Shown: positions 10,254 to 20,413 of the stretch, piece by piece | How positions within the stretch are numbered: position 1 is the first letter of the stretch | How the letters are laid out: each line of letters starts with the position of its first letter | Assembly: GCF_027257975.1 (NCBI RefSeq) | Contig: NZ_JANZKX010000009.1 | Location: forward strand, 1 to 64,000 | Direction of reading: 5' to 3' | Length of the DNA: 64,000 bases | From: Pelomonas sp. BJYL3 | GTDB taxonomy: Bacteria > Pseudomonadota > Gammaproteobacteria > Burkholderiales > Burkholderiaceae_C | Translations under genes and position numbers: made by a program | Notes under the pieces: generated by a model | What the model was told of the DNA's origin: nothing | The model's input: the letters and a program-made list of their open reading frames with translations, nothing else | Database searches by the model: none

Positions 10254-12260
10254 TCAGAAGGACTGCCAGTCGTCGTCGCCCTCCGCCTTGGGCGCGGGGC
10301 TGGCGGCCTTGGGCGCCGGGCTGGCCATGGGCGTGGGGGCAGGTGTTGCCTTGGCCGGGCGCGGGGCCGGACGGGCAGCCGCCGGGCTGGGCGCGCTCGG
10401 TGCCGGACTCATGCTCTTGCGCGGCTTGGCGGTGTAGGCCTTGAGCTGGCGCTCCTCCTCGCCCAGGCGGAACACGGACACCACCTCGGTCAGGCGCAGG
10501 GCCTGGTCCTTGAGGCTCTCGGCGGCCGCGGCGGATTCCTCCACCAGGGCGGCATTCTGCTGCGTCATCTGGTCGAGCTGGACCACTGCGCCGTTGACCT
10601 GGCCGATGCCTTGGCTCTGCTCTGCCGCGGCGGCGGTGATCTCGCCGATGATGTCGGTCACGCGCTGCACGCTGGAGACGATGTCGGTCATCGAGGAGCC
10701 GGCCGCCTGCACGAGGCGAGAGCCCGCCTCCACGCGGTCCACGGAGGCGCCGATCAGGGCCTTGATCTCCTTGGCCGCTTCAGCACTGCGCTGGGCCAGG
10801 CTGCGGACTTCCGAAGCCACGACGGCGAAGCCGCGGCCCTGCTCGCCGGCTCGCGCGGCTTCCACCGCAGCGTTCAGCGCCAGGATGTTGGTCTGGAAGG
10901 CGATGCCATCGATCACGCCGATGATGTCGTTGATCTTCTTGGAGCTGGTGTTGATCTCCTCCATGGTGGAGACCACCTGGGACACCACGTCGCCGCCCTT
11001 GGCCGCTGCGTCGCTGGCCGAGGAGGCCAGCTGGTTGGCCGTGGTCGCGGCGTCCGCCGTCTGGCGCACGGTGCCGGTCAGCTGCTCCATGGAGGAAGCG
11101 GCCTGCTGCAGATTCGAGGCGGTCTGCTCGGTGCGCTGGGAGAGGTCCTGGGCCCCGACGGCAATCTCGCTGGAGGCCGTGGAGATCGAGTTGCTGGCCG
11201 AGCGGACGTCGATGAGGATGTCCTGGATCTTCTTGGCAAACAGGTTGAACGAGGACGCGATGCGGGCGATCTCGTCATTGCCATGCTCGGGCAGGCGCTG
11301 GGTGAGGTCGCCGCCGCCCGCACTGATCTCGTCCAGTGCGGCGCGCACGCGGTCCAGGCCGCCCATGGCCCGGGTGATGGTGGCGGCGATGACAGCGCCG
11401 GACAGGGCCACCATGATGATCAGAATCACGGCGGCGGCACGCAGCAGCGAGCTCAGCGAGGCCAGCGCCTCGGACTTGTCCGCTGCCAGGATGAGGGTCC
11501 AGTTGGTGTCAGCGATGGGCACGCCGCGCAGCAGGTAGGTGCCGTCACCGATGGCCGCCTCCACCCAGGCCCCGCCTGCCGCCTGCGCCGCCTTCAGCGC
11601 ATTGCCGTCCAAGGCCGGGGACAGCGCGCTGGCCGGCTTCAGCGAGAGCTTGCTGTCCGGGTGGGCGATGATCTTGCCGTCCTTGTCGACCAGGAAGGCG
11701 AAGCCGTTGGGCGTGGGCTTGATGGCCTTCACCGTGGACACCACGTCTTCCAGGAACACGTCCGAGGCCACGACGGCCTTGGTGCCGCTGCCATCCTTGA
11801 CGGCGCTGGCGAAGGTCACCACCAGCTGCTGGCGGGCCGCGTCCATGTAGGGGTCGGTGAGGATGGGCCCACTGGCCGCTGCGGCCTGTGTATACCAGGG
11901 GCGGCCCGTGGGGTCATAGCCCGCGGGCAGGTTCTGGGGCGCGTTGAACGAGATGCGCTTGTCTGCAAAGCCCACGTAGGCCGCGTCCAGGCGGCCGGAC
12001 TTGGCGGCCTGCACGAGGAAGGGCACGGGCTCGGCCTGATCGGCCACGGGCTGCATGGCCGTCACGATGTCGCGCTGGCTGCGGACCCACTGGGCGATCA
12101 CCGAGGCACGGGCCGCCGCCAGTTGGTCGAGACCGGCCAGCTGCTGCGCATTGGTGTGCGACTTGACGGTCATGTAATTGGCCACGGTGGCTGCTGTCAG
12201 GGACAGCACCACCACCGCGATACCCAGGGCAATGAGCCGGGTCTTGATTGAGTCAAACAT
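10254..12260 (-). CDS. Methyl-accepting chemotaxis protein with periplasmic dCache domain (MCP1)
   Basis: This 668-residue transmembrane chemoreceptor has TM1 (about 10-30), a periplasmic double-Cache domain (about 35-270), TM2 (about 274-296), HAMP (297-350) and a cytoplasmic signalling hairpin with its tip near 452-480 ([20 protein letters not shown]). The ligand domain shows Y115, R120, W122, Y123, Y138, D140 and D167, matching the spacing of the amino-acid-binding motif known in PctA-type receptors, so amino-acid sensing is likely. An Ala/Pro linker leads to a C-terminal DDWQSF, a CheR/CheB-docking pentapeptide. The start is MFDSIKTR because AAGGAG precedes it. It is the last gene of the chemotaxis operon. 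Confidence 0.93.
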   Translation of the reverse strand: MFDSIKTRLIALGIAVVVLSLTAATVANYMTVKSHTNAQQLAGLDQLAAARASVIAQWVRSQRDIVTAMQPVADQAEPVPFLVQAAKSGRLDAAYVGFADKRISFNAPQNLPAGYDPTGRPWYTQAAAASGPILTDPYMDAARQQLVVTFASAVKDGSGTKAVVASDVFLEDVVSTVKAIKPTPNGFAFLVDKDGKIIAHPDSKLSLKPASALSPALDGNALKAAQAAGGAWVEAAIGDGTYLLRGVPIADTNWTLILAADKSEALASLSSLLRAAAVILIIMVALSGAVIAATITRAMGGLDRVRAALDEISAGGGDLTQRLPEHGNDEIARIASSFNLFAKKIQDILIDVRSASNSISTASSEIAVGAQDLSQRTEQTASNLQQAASSMEQLTGTVRQTADAATTANQLASSASDAAAKGGDVVSQVVSTMEEINTSSKKINDIIGVIDGIAFQTNILALNAAVEAARAGEQGRGFAVVASEVRSLAQRSAEAAKEIKALIGASVDRVEAGSRLVQAAGSSMTDIVSSVQRVTDIIGEITAAAAEQSQGIGQVNGAVVQLDQMTQQNAALVEESAAAAESLKDQALRLTEVVSVFRLGEEERQLKAYTAKPRKSMSPAPSAPSPAAARPAPRPAKATPAPTPMASPAPKAASPAPKAEGDDDWQSF

Positions 12261-12286
12261 CGTCGCTCCTTCTTGGCTCTGCATCG

Positions 12287-12408
12287 CGGAGCGGTGGCCG
12301 CTCCGTCGTCTTGCTCGTCCGCCCCCCACGGGGTCCGGATCCTGGCGGCCCATCTGTGGGGCCTGCCGATTGATTCAGCAGCCGGCACCTCGGCGGTCCC
12401 GGCTGCTG
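12287..12408 (-). other. Two stem-loops between MCP2 and MCP1
   Basis: CAGCAGCCGG (12376-12385) pairs perfectly with CCGGCTGCTG (12399-12408), and CGGAGCGG (12287-12294) with CCGCTCCG (12298-12305). Neither has a U-tract on the minus strand, so they are not classic terminators. They may stabilise or separate the MCP2 and MCP1 parts of one transcript. Confidence 0.45.
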
Positions 12409-12436
12409 GCGCCCGGCCCTGTGCGGCCGGCGCGCG

Positions 12437-14557
12437 TCAGAACGTCTCCCAGTCACTGTCGGAAGCCGGCTTGGCCGCGGGGGCGGCCCGAGGCGCTGGG
12501 CTGTCGGCGGTGCTGCTTGCGGCCGGGCTGCGGGGAGCGCTGGCCGCGGGCTTCACCGCACTGGGTTTGAACGGTGCGGATGCGGCCGGCGAGCGCGGGG
12601 CAGCCCGGGGCGCCGGGCTGGATGCCACGGTATGGGTGCCGCTCACACGAAACACGCTCACGGCCTCCACCAGGCGCTGGGCCTGCTCCTTGAGGCTTTC
12701 CGCGGCCGCGGCGGATTCCTCGACCAGGGCCGCATTCTGCTGCGTCATCTGGTCCAGCTGGACCACGGACTGGTTGACCTGGCCGATGCCGTCGCTCTGC
12801 TCGGTAGCCGCCGCGCTGATCTCGGCAATGATGTCCGAGACTCGCTGGACGCTGCTGACGATGTCCTGCATCGAATGGCCGGCGTCCTGCACCAGCCGGG
12901 AGCCTGCCTCGACCCGGTCCACCGAGGCGCCGATCAGGGCCTTGATCTCCTTGGCCGCTTCGGCGCTGCGTTGTGCCAGGCTGCGCACTTCTCCGGCCAC
13001 CACGGCGAAGCCGCGGCCCTGCTCGCCGGCCCGGGCAGCTTCCACCGCGGCGTTCAGCGCCAGGATGTTGGTCTGGAAGGCGATGCCGTCGATCACGCCG
13101 ATGATGTCGTTGATCTTGCGCGAGCTGTTGTTGATCTCGTCCATGGTCGTCACGACCTGGCCCACCACCTGGCCACCGCGGGCGGCGGCGCTGTTGGCGG
13201 ACGCGACCAGCTGGTTGGCGGTACGGGCCGAGTCGGCGGTCTGGCGGACGGTGGAGGTGAGCTCCTCCATCGAGGAGGCCGCGATCTGAAGGTTCGAGGC
13301 CGTCTGCTCGGTGCGGTGGCTCAGGTCCTGGTTGCCCGTGGCAATCTCGGTGCTGGCCGTGCCGATGGAGTCCACGGAATGGCGCACGGTGCCGATGGTG
13401 TCGGCCAGGCGCTGGCGCATGGACTCGGTGTCACGGATCAGGTCGCCGATCTCGTCGTTGCGGGCGTTGTCGACGCTCTTCGTCAGGTCACCGCTGGCAA
13501 TGGCCTGCACCGCGTCGCGCAGATCCCGCAGGGGGCGCGCCACCCAGTTGCGCATCATCCAGAACAGGCCGTAGCCCAGCGCCGCGGTGGCGCCGCCCAG
13601 CATGATCCAGAAGGGCACCATGGTGCGCCAGTGGCTGGCCAGCGCCTCGCTGCTGGACACCTGGGACACGACCCAGTAGCCGGCGGCGTCATTCTTGCGG
13701 AGCACAGCGACGTAGGAGCTGCCGCTGGCGCCCAGGACATTGGGCGTGCTGGACATGTAGCCGTCGCTGGTCTTGCCCAGCTCGACGAGGAAGGGCTCGA
13801 TCTCGGGGGACAGCTCGCTCACGGCCTTGCCCTTGGCCGTCGGGTGGGCCAGGAAGCGCCCCCCCTTGCCGTCCTTGCCCACGGCCACCACGTAGGTGCC
13901 GCCGGTCTCGAAGAAGTGTGAGTCCTTGGCCATCTTCTCCATGGCCTTCTGGAAGCCTTCCATGTCCAGGGCGATGGCCAGGATGCCGATGACCTTGCCG
14001 GCCTCGTTCTTGATGGGGTCGTAGTAGGCCATGAAGGCCTTGCCATTGAGCACGGCACGACCGGCGAAGGGCTGGCCCTGCATCATGGAGGCGAAGGCCG
14101 GGTGGTCCTTGCCCAGCATCTGACCGACGGAGCGCTCGCCGCTGGCGGTCTTGAGGGAGCTGGTGATGCGGACGAAATCGCCGTCCTTGGCCGCGAACAC
14201 GCTGGCGGCGCCGCCGGTGGTGCCGGCGAACTTGTCGACCTGCGTGGTGTTGCCGTTCAGCTTGGGGCCCCAGTCGCGCAGATCGCCCGTGGCCTCGTCC
14301 AGCTGGAACACCGGGCCGAACTCCTGGCGGAAGGCGCCGTAGGACTGCTTCACCATGGTCTTGGCGACTTCGTCCATGGCGTCCAGGGCATCGATCAGGG
14401 TCTGGGTCTTGTCGCCGACCCAGGCGATCGTGCGATCGTTGGCGACGCGCGTCAGCAGCACGCTGAGGATGGCGCTGGTACCCAGCAGGATGGCCGCGAT
14501 GGCCGTGACGCCCACCATGGACACGCGGCGCGCGATGGAGGTGGATGAGCTAGACAT
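12437..14557 (-). CDS. Methyl-accepting chemotaxis protein with Cache_3-Cache_2-like sensor (MCP2)
   Basis: This 706-residue chemoreceptor has TM1 (about 15-38), a long periplasmic sensor (about 40-320) with the features of a Cache_3-Cache_2 domain ([17 protein letters not shown]...[11 protein letters not shown]...[11 protein letters not shown]), TM2 (about 325-345), HAMP ([19 protein letters not shown]) and the signalling hairpin [20 protein letters not shown]. The C-terminus ends SDWETF, a CheR/CheB tether, after an Ala/Pro-rich linker. I start at [12 protein letters not shown], five codons into the frame, because GGGAG lies eight bases before it. Its signalling half is almost the same as that of MCP1 and MCP3. 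The ligand is unknown; short carboxylates are common for this sensor class, which is family knowledge only. Confidence 0.92.
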   Translation of the reverse strand: MSSSSTSIARRVSMVGVTAIAAILLGTSAILSVLLTRVANDRTIAWVGDKTQTLIDALDAMDEVAKTMVKQSYGAFRQEFGPVFQLDEATGDLRDWGPKLNGNTTQVDKFAGTTGGAASVFAAKDGDFVRITSSLKTASGERSVGQMLGKDHPAFASMMQGQPFAGRAVLNGKAFMAYYDPIKNEAGKVIGILAIALDMEGFQKAMEKMAKDSHFFETGGTYVVAVGKDGKGGRFLAHPTAKGKAVSELSPEIEPFLVELGKTSDGYMSSTPNVLGASGSSYVAVLRKNDAAGYWVVSQVSSSEALASHWRTMVPFWIMLGGATAALGYGLFWMMRNWVARPLRDLRDAVQAIASGDLTKSVDNARNDEIGDLIRDTESMRQRLADTIGTVRHSVDSIGTASTEIATGNQDLSHRTEQTASNLQIAASSMEELTSTVRQTADSARTANQLVASANSAAARGGQVVGQVVTTMDEINNSSRKINDIIGVIDGIAFQTNILALNAAVEAARAGEQGRGFAVVAGEVRSLAQRSAEAAKEIKALIGASVDRVEAGSRLVQDAGHSMQDIVSSVQRVSDIIAEISAAATEQSDGIGQVNQSVVQLDQMTQQNAALVEESAAAAESLKEQAQRLVEAVSVFRVSGTHTVASSPAPRAAPRSPAASAPFKPSAVKPAASAPRSPAASSTADSPAPRAAPAAKPASDSDWETF

Positions 14558-14609
14558 TCCGGAAACTCCCAACTCTCAAAACGAGGTGCACCTCCCACCT
14601 CTGAAACCT

Positions 14610-14638
14610 GGCAGCAGGGTGGGTGTTCTCCTGCTGCC
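14610..14638 (-). other. Stem-loop between cheW and MCP2
   Basis: GGCAGCAGG (14610-14618) and CCTGCTGCC (14630-14638) form a perfect 9-bp stem. There is no U-run after it on the minus strand, so partial termination or mRNA processing is more likely than full termination. A 12-base palindrome, GAGGTGCACCTC, lies just past it at 14583-14594. Confidence 0.45.
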
Positions 14639-14653
14639 GTGAGCCAGCTGGCA

Positions 14654-15184
14654 TCAGCTGGTCAGGCTGTCCATCAGGCCCATGTCGGCACTGCTCATGA
14701 GACCTTCGATGTCCATCAGGATCAGCATGCGGTCGCTGACGGCGCCGATGCCGGTGATGAAGCTGGTGTCGACCGCGCTGGCGTTGAGCTCGGGGGCCGG
14801 GCGGATGGCATCGCGCGACAGCTCCAGCACATCGGACACGGAATCCACCACGGCGCCGACCACACGGCTCTTCACGTTCAGCACGATGACCACGGTGAAG
14901 CTGTTGTACTCGGCCGTCGGGCAGCCCAGCTTCAGGCGCAGGTCCACGATGGGGACGATCACGCCGCGCAGATTGACCACGCCCTTGATGAAGTCCGGCG
15001 AATTGGCGATGCGCGTGGGCGGCTCGTAGGAACGGATCTCCTGGACCTTCAGGATGTCGATGCCGTATTCCTCAGCACCCAGCCGGAAGGTGAGGTACTC
15101 GCCGCTGGCCGGGCCATGGTTCTTCACCGCGACGGCGCCGCCTTCATGTCGAACGACCTGATTCGATTGTTGGACGATTTCCAT
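14654..15184 (-). CDS. cheW: Chemotaxis coupling protein CheW
   Basis: This 176-residue scaffold protein links chemoreceptors to CheA in the polar array. The CheW fold covers residues 27-165: [21 protein letters not shown], then [25 protein letters not shown] (the conserved NLRG...D-R-L core) and [13 protein letters not shown]. The start is MEIVQQSNQ (ATG 15184, preceded by GAGG); the open frame runs much further upstream, but that part is the shadow of MCP3. It lies between two receptor genes, 49 bases after MCP3. Confidence 0.96.
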   Translation of the reverse strand: MEIVQQSNQVVRHEGGAVAVKNHGPASGEYLTFRLGAEEYGIDILKVQEIRSYEPPTRIANSPDFIKGVVNLRGVIVPIVDLRLKLGCPTAEYNSFTVVIVLNVKSRVVGAVVDSVSDVLELSRDAIRPAPELNASAVDTSFITGIGAVSDRMLILMDIEGLMSSADMGLMDSLTS

Positions 15185-15233
15185 GTTGACCTCAGCAGGG
15201 GTTGATTGGGTGTTGACAGGTGTTCTCAAAGGC

Positions 15234-17036
15234 TCAGAAGGTTTCCCAGTCGCCTTCGCTGGACGGCGCAGCCGGCTTGCCGGCCGCGGGCCTGGGCGTC
15301 GCGGGCGCAGCCGTTGCTGCGGCAGGGCGGACCATCGGGGCCGAGGCGGGCCTGCCGGCGCTGCCGCCGGCCAGGCTGGCCGAAACGGTGGCTGCCGGGC
15401 GCGGCTTGGCTGACGTGCTGCCGGCCGTGGGGCCTGGCGTGCGGCGGGGCTTGGCGACCGAGGCAGACAGGTCGACGCCACCGGTGATCTTGAAGCGGCC
15501 CACCGCCTGGGCCAGCTGCTCGGCCTGGTCGCGCAGACTTTCCGCGGCGGCAGCGGACTGCTCGACCAGGGCAGCGTTCTGCTGCGTCATCTGGTCCAGC
15601 TCCACCACCGACTGGTTGACCTGGCCGATGCCATCGCTCTGCTCGCTGGCCGCGGCGGTGATCTCGCCGATGATGTCCGTCACGCGCTGCACGCTGGAGA
15701 CGATGTCCGTCATCGACTCGCCGGCTTCCTGGACCAGCTTGGCGCCGGTCTCCACCCGTTCGACGCTGGCGCCGATCAGGGTCTTGATCTCGCGGGCCGC
15801 GCCGGCGCTGCGCTGGGCCAGCGAACGGACCTCGCCAGCGACCACGGCGAAGCCGCGGCCCTGCTCGCCGGCCCGGGCGGCCTCGACGGCGGCGTTCAGC
15901 GCCAGGATGTTGGTCTGGAAGGCGATGCCATCGATGACGCCGATGATGTCGCCGATACGCTTGGAGCTGACGTTGATCTCGTCCATCGTGGCGACGACCT
16001 GGCTCACCACCTCACCGCCCTTGGCTGCCGCCGAGGAGGCGGAGCTGGCCAGCTGGTTGGCGGTGCGGGCAGAGTCCGCCGTCTGCTTGACCGTGCCGGT
16101 CAGCTGCACCATGGAGGACGCGGCCTGCTGCAGATTGCTGGCCGTCTGTTCGGTGCGGCCGGAGAGGTCCTGGTTGCCGCTGGCGATCTCCACCGATGCG
16201 GTGCGGATGTGGTCCGCCGAGGTCCGCAGCTGACCCACCAGGTCCTGCAGGGCCTTCTGCATCAGCTGCAGGCTGTGCAGCAGGTGCGAGGCCTCGTCCT
16301 TGCCCTCGATGGGGCGGTCGTCATTGGTCAGGTCACCCTTGGCGATGGCGCTGGCCAGCTCCTCGGCCTCGGCCAGGGGCTTGCAGATGCTGTACATGTT
16401 CAGCAGGGTCAGCGGCACGACCACCACGGCGCTGGCGATCAGCACGATCACGAAGACCGTCAGCACATTGCCCTGCGTCTTGGCGGCCGACTCCTGCAGC
16501 TGGCGGGAGTCCTTGAGCAGGATGGCCTGGTAGTCCATCACCAGCTTGTCGGCTTCGGTGGCCAGATCCTTGGCGCCGGCGAGCATGCGGTCGGCCACGG
16601 CGGCGTTGTCGTAGGCGCCGGCTTCCAGCTGCTGCAGCACGGGCTTGGCCTTTGCGTCGTAGTCGCCGAGCACAGCGGGCAGGCGGCTCAGCGGGCCGGT
16701 GTCGGAGCCGTGCTGGAGGGCCTTGCCGAGCTTCAGCACTTCGTCGCGGGACTGCTCCCAGCGCTGGCGAAGCGCCTTCACGTTCTCCGGCTTCTCGTAG
16801 TTGACGATCATGTCCTTTTCGAAGCGACGCATGTCACCCAGGGCATGGACCAAACTGGTCAGCTCCGTGGAGTCGTTGACCGAGCGCTGGAGGATGTCGT
16901 CGGACTGCTTGCGCATGGAGTTCATGCCAAACAGACCCACGCTGCCCAGGGTCAGCAGCAAGGTCAGCACCATCACGATGGCGCCAATCATGCGCAGGCG
17001 GATGCTGAACTGCCGCAACAGCGAGCTCATGCTCAT
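15234..17036 (-). CDS. Methyl-accepting chemotaxis protein with four-helix-bundle sensor (MCP3)
   Basis: This 600-residue chemoreceptor is of the Tar/Tsr-like topology: TM1 (about 15-38), a short helical periplasmic domain (about 40-185; [28 protein letters not shown] resembles the 4HB_MCP/HBM type), TM2 (about 190-212), HAMP ([12 protein letters not shown]) and a signalling hairpin with [21 protein letters not shown] Pro/Ala linker leads to the C-terminal EGDWETF, the pentapeptide that recruits methylation enzymes. The ATG has GGGAG eight bases upstream. It sits between cheA and cheW. The ligand cannot be read from sequence. Confidence 0.93.
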   Translation of the reverse strand: MSMSSLLRQFSIRLRMIGAIVMVLTLLLTLGSVGLFGMNSMRKQSDDILQRSVNDSTELTSLVHALGDMRRFEKDMIVNYEKPENVKALRQRWEQSRDEVLKLGKALQHGSDTGPLSRLPAVLGDYDAKAKPVLQQLEAGAYDNAAVADRMLAGAKDLATEADKLVMDYQAILLKDSRQLQESAAKTQGNVLTVFVIVLIASAVVVVPLTLLNMYSICKPLAEAEELASAIAKGDLTNDDRPIEGKDEASHLLHSLQLMQKALQDLVGQLRTSADHIRTASVEIASGNQDLSGRTEQTASNLQQAASSMVQLTGTVKQTADSARTANQLASSASSAAAKGGEVVSQVVATMDEINVSSKRIGDIIGVIDGIAFQTNILALNAAVEAARAGEQGRGFAVVAGEVRSLAQRSAGAAREIKTLIGASVERVETGAKLVQEAGESMTDIVSSVQRVTDIIGEITAAASEQSDGIGQVNQSVVELDQMTQQNAALVEQSAAAAESLRDQAEQLAQAVGRFKITGGVDLSASVAKPRRTPGPTAGSTSAKPRPAATVSASLAGGSAGRPASAPMVRPAAATAAPATPRPAAGKPAAPSSEGDWETF

Positions 17037-17079
17037 TGGAGATGCTCCCAGGAGCCCCTCGTGGGGGCCCGTTCAATAT

Positions 17080-19212
17080 TCAATGACGCGAACGACGGAC
17101 GAGGCTGCCCACGTCCAGGATCAGGGCCACCCGACCGTCGCCCATGATGGTGGCGCCGGAGACGTCGGTGACCTTGCGATAATTGGCTTCGAGGTTCTTC
17201 ACCACCACCTGCTGCTGGCCCAGCAGCTCGTCGACCAGCAGGGCGACGCGGCCGCCCTCCGCCTCGACGACGACCATGATGGAGCTGACGTGCTCGAAGT
17301 CGAAGCGCGGCACGTTGAAGACTTGCTCCAGCTCAACCACGGGCATGAATTCGTCCCGCACCTCGACGACGCGACCGGAGCCGCCCACCGTCTTGATGGT
17401 GTCCGCCTGGACCTGGAAGGACTCGACCACGGAGGACAGGGGCAGGATGTAGACCTCTTCGCCCACGCCCACGCTCATGCCGTCCATGATGGCCAGGGTC
17501 AGCGGCAGGCGCACCGAGACCTTCATGCCGTAGCCTTCGGCGGAGTCGATCTCGACGGTGCCGCCCAGCTGGGTGATGTTCTTCTTGACCACGTCCATGC
17601 CCACGCCGCGGCCGGAGACGTCCGTCACCTGCTCGGCAGTGGAGAAGCCCGGCGCGAAGATCAGGCCCCAGACTTCCTGGTCGGTGAGGGAGTCGGGCGC
17701 GTCGATGCCCTTCTCGCGGGCCTTCTTGATCAGCTTCTCGCGGTTCAGGCCGCGGCCGTCGTCACGGACCTCGATCACGATGGAGCCGCCCTGGTGGGAG
17801 GCCACCAGGGTGATGGTGCCGTGCTCGGGCTTGCCCTTGGCCAGGCGTTCGGCAGGCAACTCGATGCCGTGGTCGCAGCTGTTGCGCACCAGGTGGGTCA
17901 GCGGGTCGGTGATCTTCTCGACCAGGCCCTTGTCCAGCTCGGTGGCCTCGCCCTGGGTGACCAGCTCGACGCGCTTGCCCAGCTTGGCGGCCAGGTCGCG
18001 CAGCATGCGGGGGAAACGGTTGAAGACCACCGACATGGGAATCATGCGGATGGACATCACCGACTCTTGCAGGTCGCGGGTGTTGCGTTCCAGATCGGCC
18101 AGGCCGGAGGACAGCTGCTGGTACAGGCCCGGGTCCACATTGCGCGAGTTCTGCGCCAGCATGGCCTGGGTGATCACCAACTCGCCGACCAGGTTGATCA
18201 GCTGGTCCACCTTCTCGACCGAGACCCGCAGCGTGGACTGGTCCATGCCGCCGCCACCGGCGCGCGGCTCGACCTTGGCTGCAGGACGGGCTGCCGCCAC
18301 GGGCTTGGGGGCCTCTGCCACGGCCTTGACCTCGGTGCCCGTGCTCGCGGCGACGGGCACACCGGGGGCGTCGTCGAAGAAGCCGTAGCCCGGGTCTTCT
18401 TCCTTCTTGACCTCAGGGGGAGCGCCGGGCGCGCCCTCGTGGAAGCCGTAGCCTTCGCCCAGGGGCGAGAGCTGCACCTGCTCACGGGCGACGTGGAAGG
18501 TGAAGAGGTCCAGCAGGTCGTTGTCGGTGCTGGTGGTCAGGACCTTGAAGCGGCGGATGCCGTCGGCCGCAATGCCACCGTCCAGGGGTTCGATGGTGCC
18601 GAGGTCGGTGATCTCCTTGAAGAGCTCGACCAGGTTGTCGGCCTGTGCGGGATTGCTCAGCGGGCCGACCTTCAGCTCCAGCTGGCGCGCCACCGGGCCT
18701 GCCGGCTTGGCCGGGGCAGGTGCGGCGGCCACGGGCGCAGCGGCGGGCGCGGCCGGTGCAGCCTTGGGCGCCGGCGAGCCGTCCAGCGTGCCGCCGTCGA
18801 CCAGGGTCTTGATACTCAGCAGCAGCTCGCTGGTGTCCACGGGAGCGGCGCCGGAGCCCTGATGGCGGCCCAGCTGCTCGCGCAGGGCGTCACCGGACTG
18901 CAGCAGCACGTCCACCATCTGGGAGGTGGGTTGCAGCTCGTGGCGGCGCAGCTTGTCCAGCAGCGTCTCCATCTGGTGGGTCAGTTCGGCGACATCGCTG
19001 AAGCCGAAGGTCGCGGCGCCACCCTTGATGGAGTGGGCGCAGCGGAAGATGGCGTTCAGTTCCTCGTCGTCAGCCGTCTCGATGTTCAGGTTCAGCAGCA
19101 GCTGTTCCATGTTGTCGAGGTTCTCGCTCGCCTCCTCAAAGAAGACTTGATAGAACTGGCTCAGGTCGATGCCCGCGCTGAGGCTGGCGCCTTCGGAGGT
19201 CATTTCTCCCAT
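17080..19212 (-). CDS. cheA: Chemotaxis histidine kinase CheA
   Basis: This 710-residue kinase passes phosphate to CheY. Domains in order: HPt (about 15-120) with the phospho-accepting His60 in CAHSIKGGAATF; an Ala/Pro linker; a partner-binding region (about 170-260); another linker; the dimerisation helices (about 330-395, VEKVDQLINLVGELVI); the ATP-binding domain with NSCDHG (N box), DDGRGL (G1), FSTAEQ and GRGVGMD; and a C-terminal CheW-like domain (about 575-700). AGGAG lies six bases before the ATG. It follows cheY after 26 bases and belongs to the same operon. Confidence 0.98.
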   Translation of the reverse strand: MGEMTSEGASLSAGIDLSQFYQVFFEEASENLDNMEQLLLNLNIETADDEELNAIFRCAHSIKGGAATFGFSDVAELTHQMETLLDKLRRHELQPTSQMVDVLLQSGDALREQLGRHQGSGAAPVDTSELLLSIKTLVDGGTLDGSPAPKAAPAAPAAAPVAAAPAPAKPAGPVARQLELKVGPLSNPAQADNLVELFKEITDLGTIEPLDGGIAADGIRRFKVLTTSTDNDLLDLFTFHVAREQVQLSPLGEGYGFHEGAPGAPPEVKKEEDPGYGFFDDAPGVPVAASTGTEVKAVAEAPKPVAAARPAAKVEPRAGGGGMDQSTLRVSVEKVDQLINLVGELVITQAMLAQNSRNVDPGLYQQLSSGLADLERNTRDLQESVMSIRMIPMSVVFNRFPRMLRDLAAKLGKRVELVTQGEATELDKGLVEKITDPLTHLVRNSCDHGIELPAERLAKGKPEHGTITLVASHQGGSIVIEVRDDGRGLNREKLIKKAREKGIDAPDSLTDQEVWGLIFAPGFSTAEQVTDVSGRGVGMDVVKKNITQLGGTVEIDSAEGYGMKVSVRLPLTLAIMDGMSVGVGEEVYILPLSSVVESFQVQADTIKTVGGSGRVVEVRDEFMPVVELEQVFNVPRFDFEHVSSIMVVVEAEGGRVALLVDELLGQQQVVVKNLEANYRKVTDVSGATIMGDGRVALILDVGSLVRRSRH

Positions 19213-19238
19213 GCTTTACTCCTGGCGTTGCTCGTGCC

Positions 19239-19601
19239 TTAGCGGATCACCTTGCCGATCACTTCGATCAACTTCGCCGGGTCGAAGGGCTTGACCAGCC
19301 AGCCGGTGGCGCCGGCGGCGCGGCCAGCCTGCTTCATCTGGTCGCTGGACTCGGTGGTCAGGATCAGGATGGGCGTGGTCTTGAACTTGGGGTTGTCGCG
19401 CAGCTTCTTGGTCAGGCTGATGCCGTCCATGCGGGGCATGTTCTGATCAGTCAGCACCAGATCGAAATCGCGCGTACTGGACTTCTCCCAGGCGTCCTGC
19501 CCGTCCACCGCCTCCACCACGTTGAATCCTGCGTTCTTCAGCGTGAAGGAGACCATCTGGCGCATCGAGGCCGAATCGTCTACAGCAAGAATTGAGTGCA
19601 T
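19239..19601 (-). CDS. cheY: Chemotaxis response regulator CheY (cheA operon copy)
   Basis: This 120-residue single receiver domain carries messages from CheA. The active site is complete: acidic pair D8/D9, phospho-acceptor D52 (TDQNMPRMDG), the switch Thr in LTTES (82-83) and K103 (LVKPF). It differs clearly from the second CheY further on (WLVKPFDPAKL against [11 protein letters not shown]). It is the type usually found directly upstream of cheA and may act as a phosphate sink or receptor-cluster regulator while the other is the motor CheY; which plays which part is inference. Confidence 0.92.
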   Translation of the reverse strand: MHSILAVDDSASMRQMVSFTLKNAGFNVVEAVDGQDAWEKSSTRDFDLVLTDQNMPRMDGISLTKKLRDNPKFKTTPILILTTESSDQMKQAGRAAGATGWLVKPFDPAKLIEVIGKVIR

Positions 19602-19650
19602 CGCTTTCTCTCCGGGTAACTAGCTGATATCGACTGGATCGAGTCGATCC

Positions 19651-20124
19651 TTAGAACAATTCAATGGACCCCGCGTCCATCTCGTCCTGCGTCACGGGAT
19701 TGGGGCGCAGGGGCGCGATCTCGACGACGGTCGTGCCGTCTTCGTCGTCGCCAAAGGTGTCGCGGGCCAGCTGGTCCGCGCAGTTGCGCAGGCGCTGGCT
19801 CGTGTGGGCGATCAATTGCGTGGCCATGTCCTGGAACTGCAGGGCGGTGATGGCCCCCGCGATGTCTTCCATGACGCGGTGCAACTCGCTGCTGCCACTT
19901 TCGTCAGCCTGCTCGGCCGCGCGTCGCAGCAGCCCATGCAGGATGCTGGATGCACTGAAGAAATGGGTGGAGAGCGACTCCCCGGCGTCGTCCAGCAGGC
20001 GCTGCAGGCGCTCCAGATCGTTGGTCACCGTCATCAGGTGATCCTGAAGTTCTGCCGCGGCCAGGAGGGGAAGCATTCCCGATTCCATTCCCGAGTCCGA
20101 GGCGGAGGTGTCATTCATCAGCAT
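19651..20124 (-). CDS. CheZ-like chemotaxis protein with DxxxQ motif
   Basis: This 157-residue helical protein of uncertain family is the first gene of the chemotaxis operon, 49 bases before cheY. Long helices run from about 20 to 75 and 78 to 122. The second contains LQFQDMATQLI, with D99 and Q103 spaced exactly like the catalytic Asp/Gln pair (DLTGQ) of CheZ; the true CheZ of this window has D141 and Q145 in the same setting. In CheZ the Gln orients water to hydrolyse CheY-phosphate. The long CheZ arm and its CheY-binding C-terminal helix are not obvious; the tail ends in an acidic DEMDAGSIELF. A CheY phosphatase is the best guess. A four-helix dimer is inference. Confidence 0.6.
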   Translation of the reverse strand: MLMNDTSASDSGMESGMLPLLAAAELQDHLMTVTNDLERLQRLLDDAGESLSTHFFSASSILHGLLRRAAEQADESGSSELHRVMEDIAGAITALQFQDMATQLIAHTSQRLRNCADQLARDTFGDDEDGTTVVEIAPLRPNPVTQDEMDAGSIELF

Positions 20125-20283
20125 CTTGGCTCCACGGGTTTTGTCTCTGCAGAAGCTGCCGTTTGCATCGAGCGAGGTCTCCCCCTATCGACCATTCCGA
20201 GCCATGTGTTCATGGACGCGATCTTCGGCATTTCTTGTGGCGATGTCGACAGGACTTGTTGTTCAAACTTGGGCTATTTCCAT

Positions 20284-20309
20284 CCTTCGGCCAATAGTTC
20301 TCATATTGA
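20284..20309 (-). promoter_or_regulatory. Weak sigma-28-like promoter of the chemotaxis operon
   Basis: On the minus strand TCAA (20309-20306), a 14-base gap and GCCGAAGG (20291-20284) resemble FliA promoters elsewhere in this window, but the gap is one base short and the -10 is imperfect. A perfect palindrome, AGGGTTAACCCT, sits just upstream at 20314-20325 and could be an operator. The rest of the 20125-20413 intergenic region shows nothing else I can name. Confidence 0.3.
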
Positions 20310-20413
20310 CCCTAGGGTTAACCCTTTGTTTGCGCTTTTGTCATCGGGGGACTGTCGTTTTCCAGCAGGCAATGCCCCTGGCAGGGGTACCTTGCGTTGG
20401 CATACTCCCGCCC

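Noticed and set aside
16801-19242. An 813-codon plus-strand frame opposite cheA and MCP3
   Set aside because: Shadow of two well-supported genes on the other strand.
20200-20230. GTCGATAG with TGAA upstream as a FliA promoter for the chemotaxis operon
   Set aside because: Both boxes are weak and the spacing is 16; I kept the GCCGAAGG site as the better but still weak candidate.
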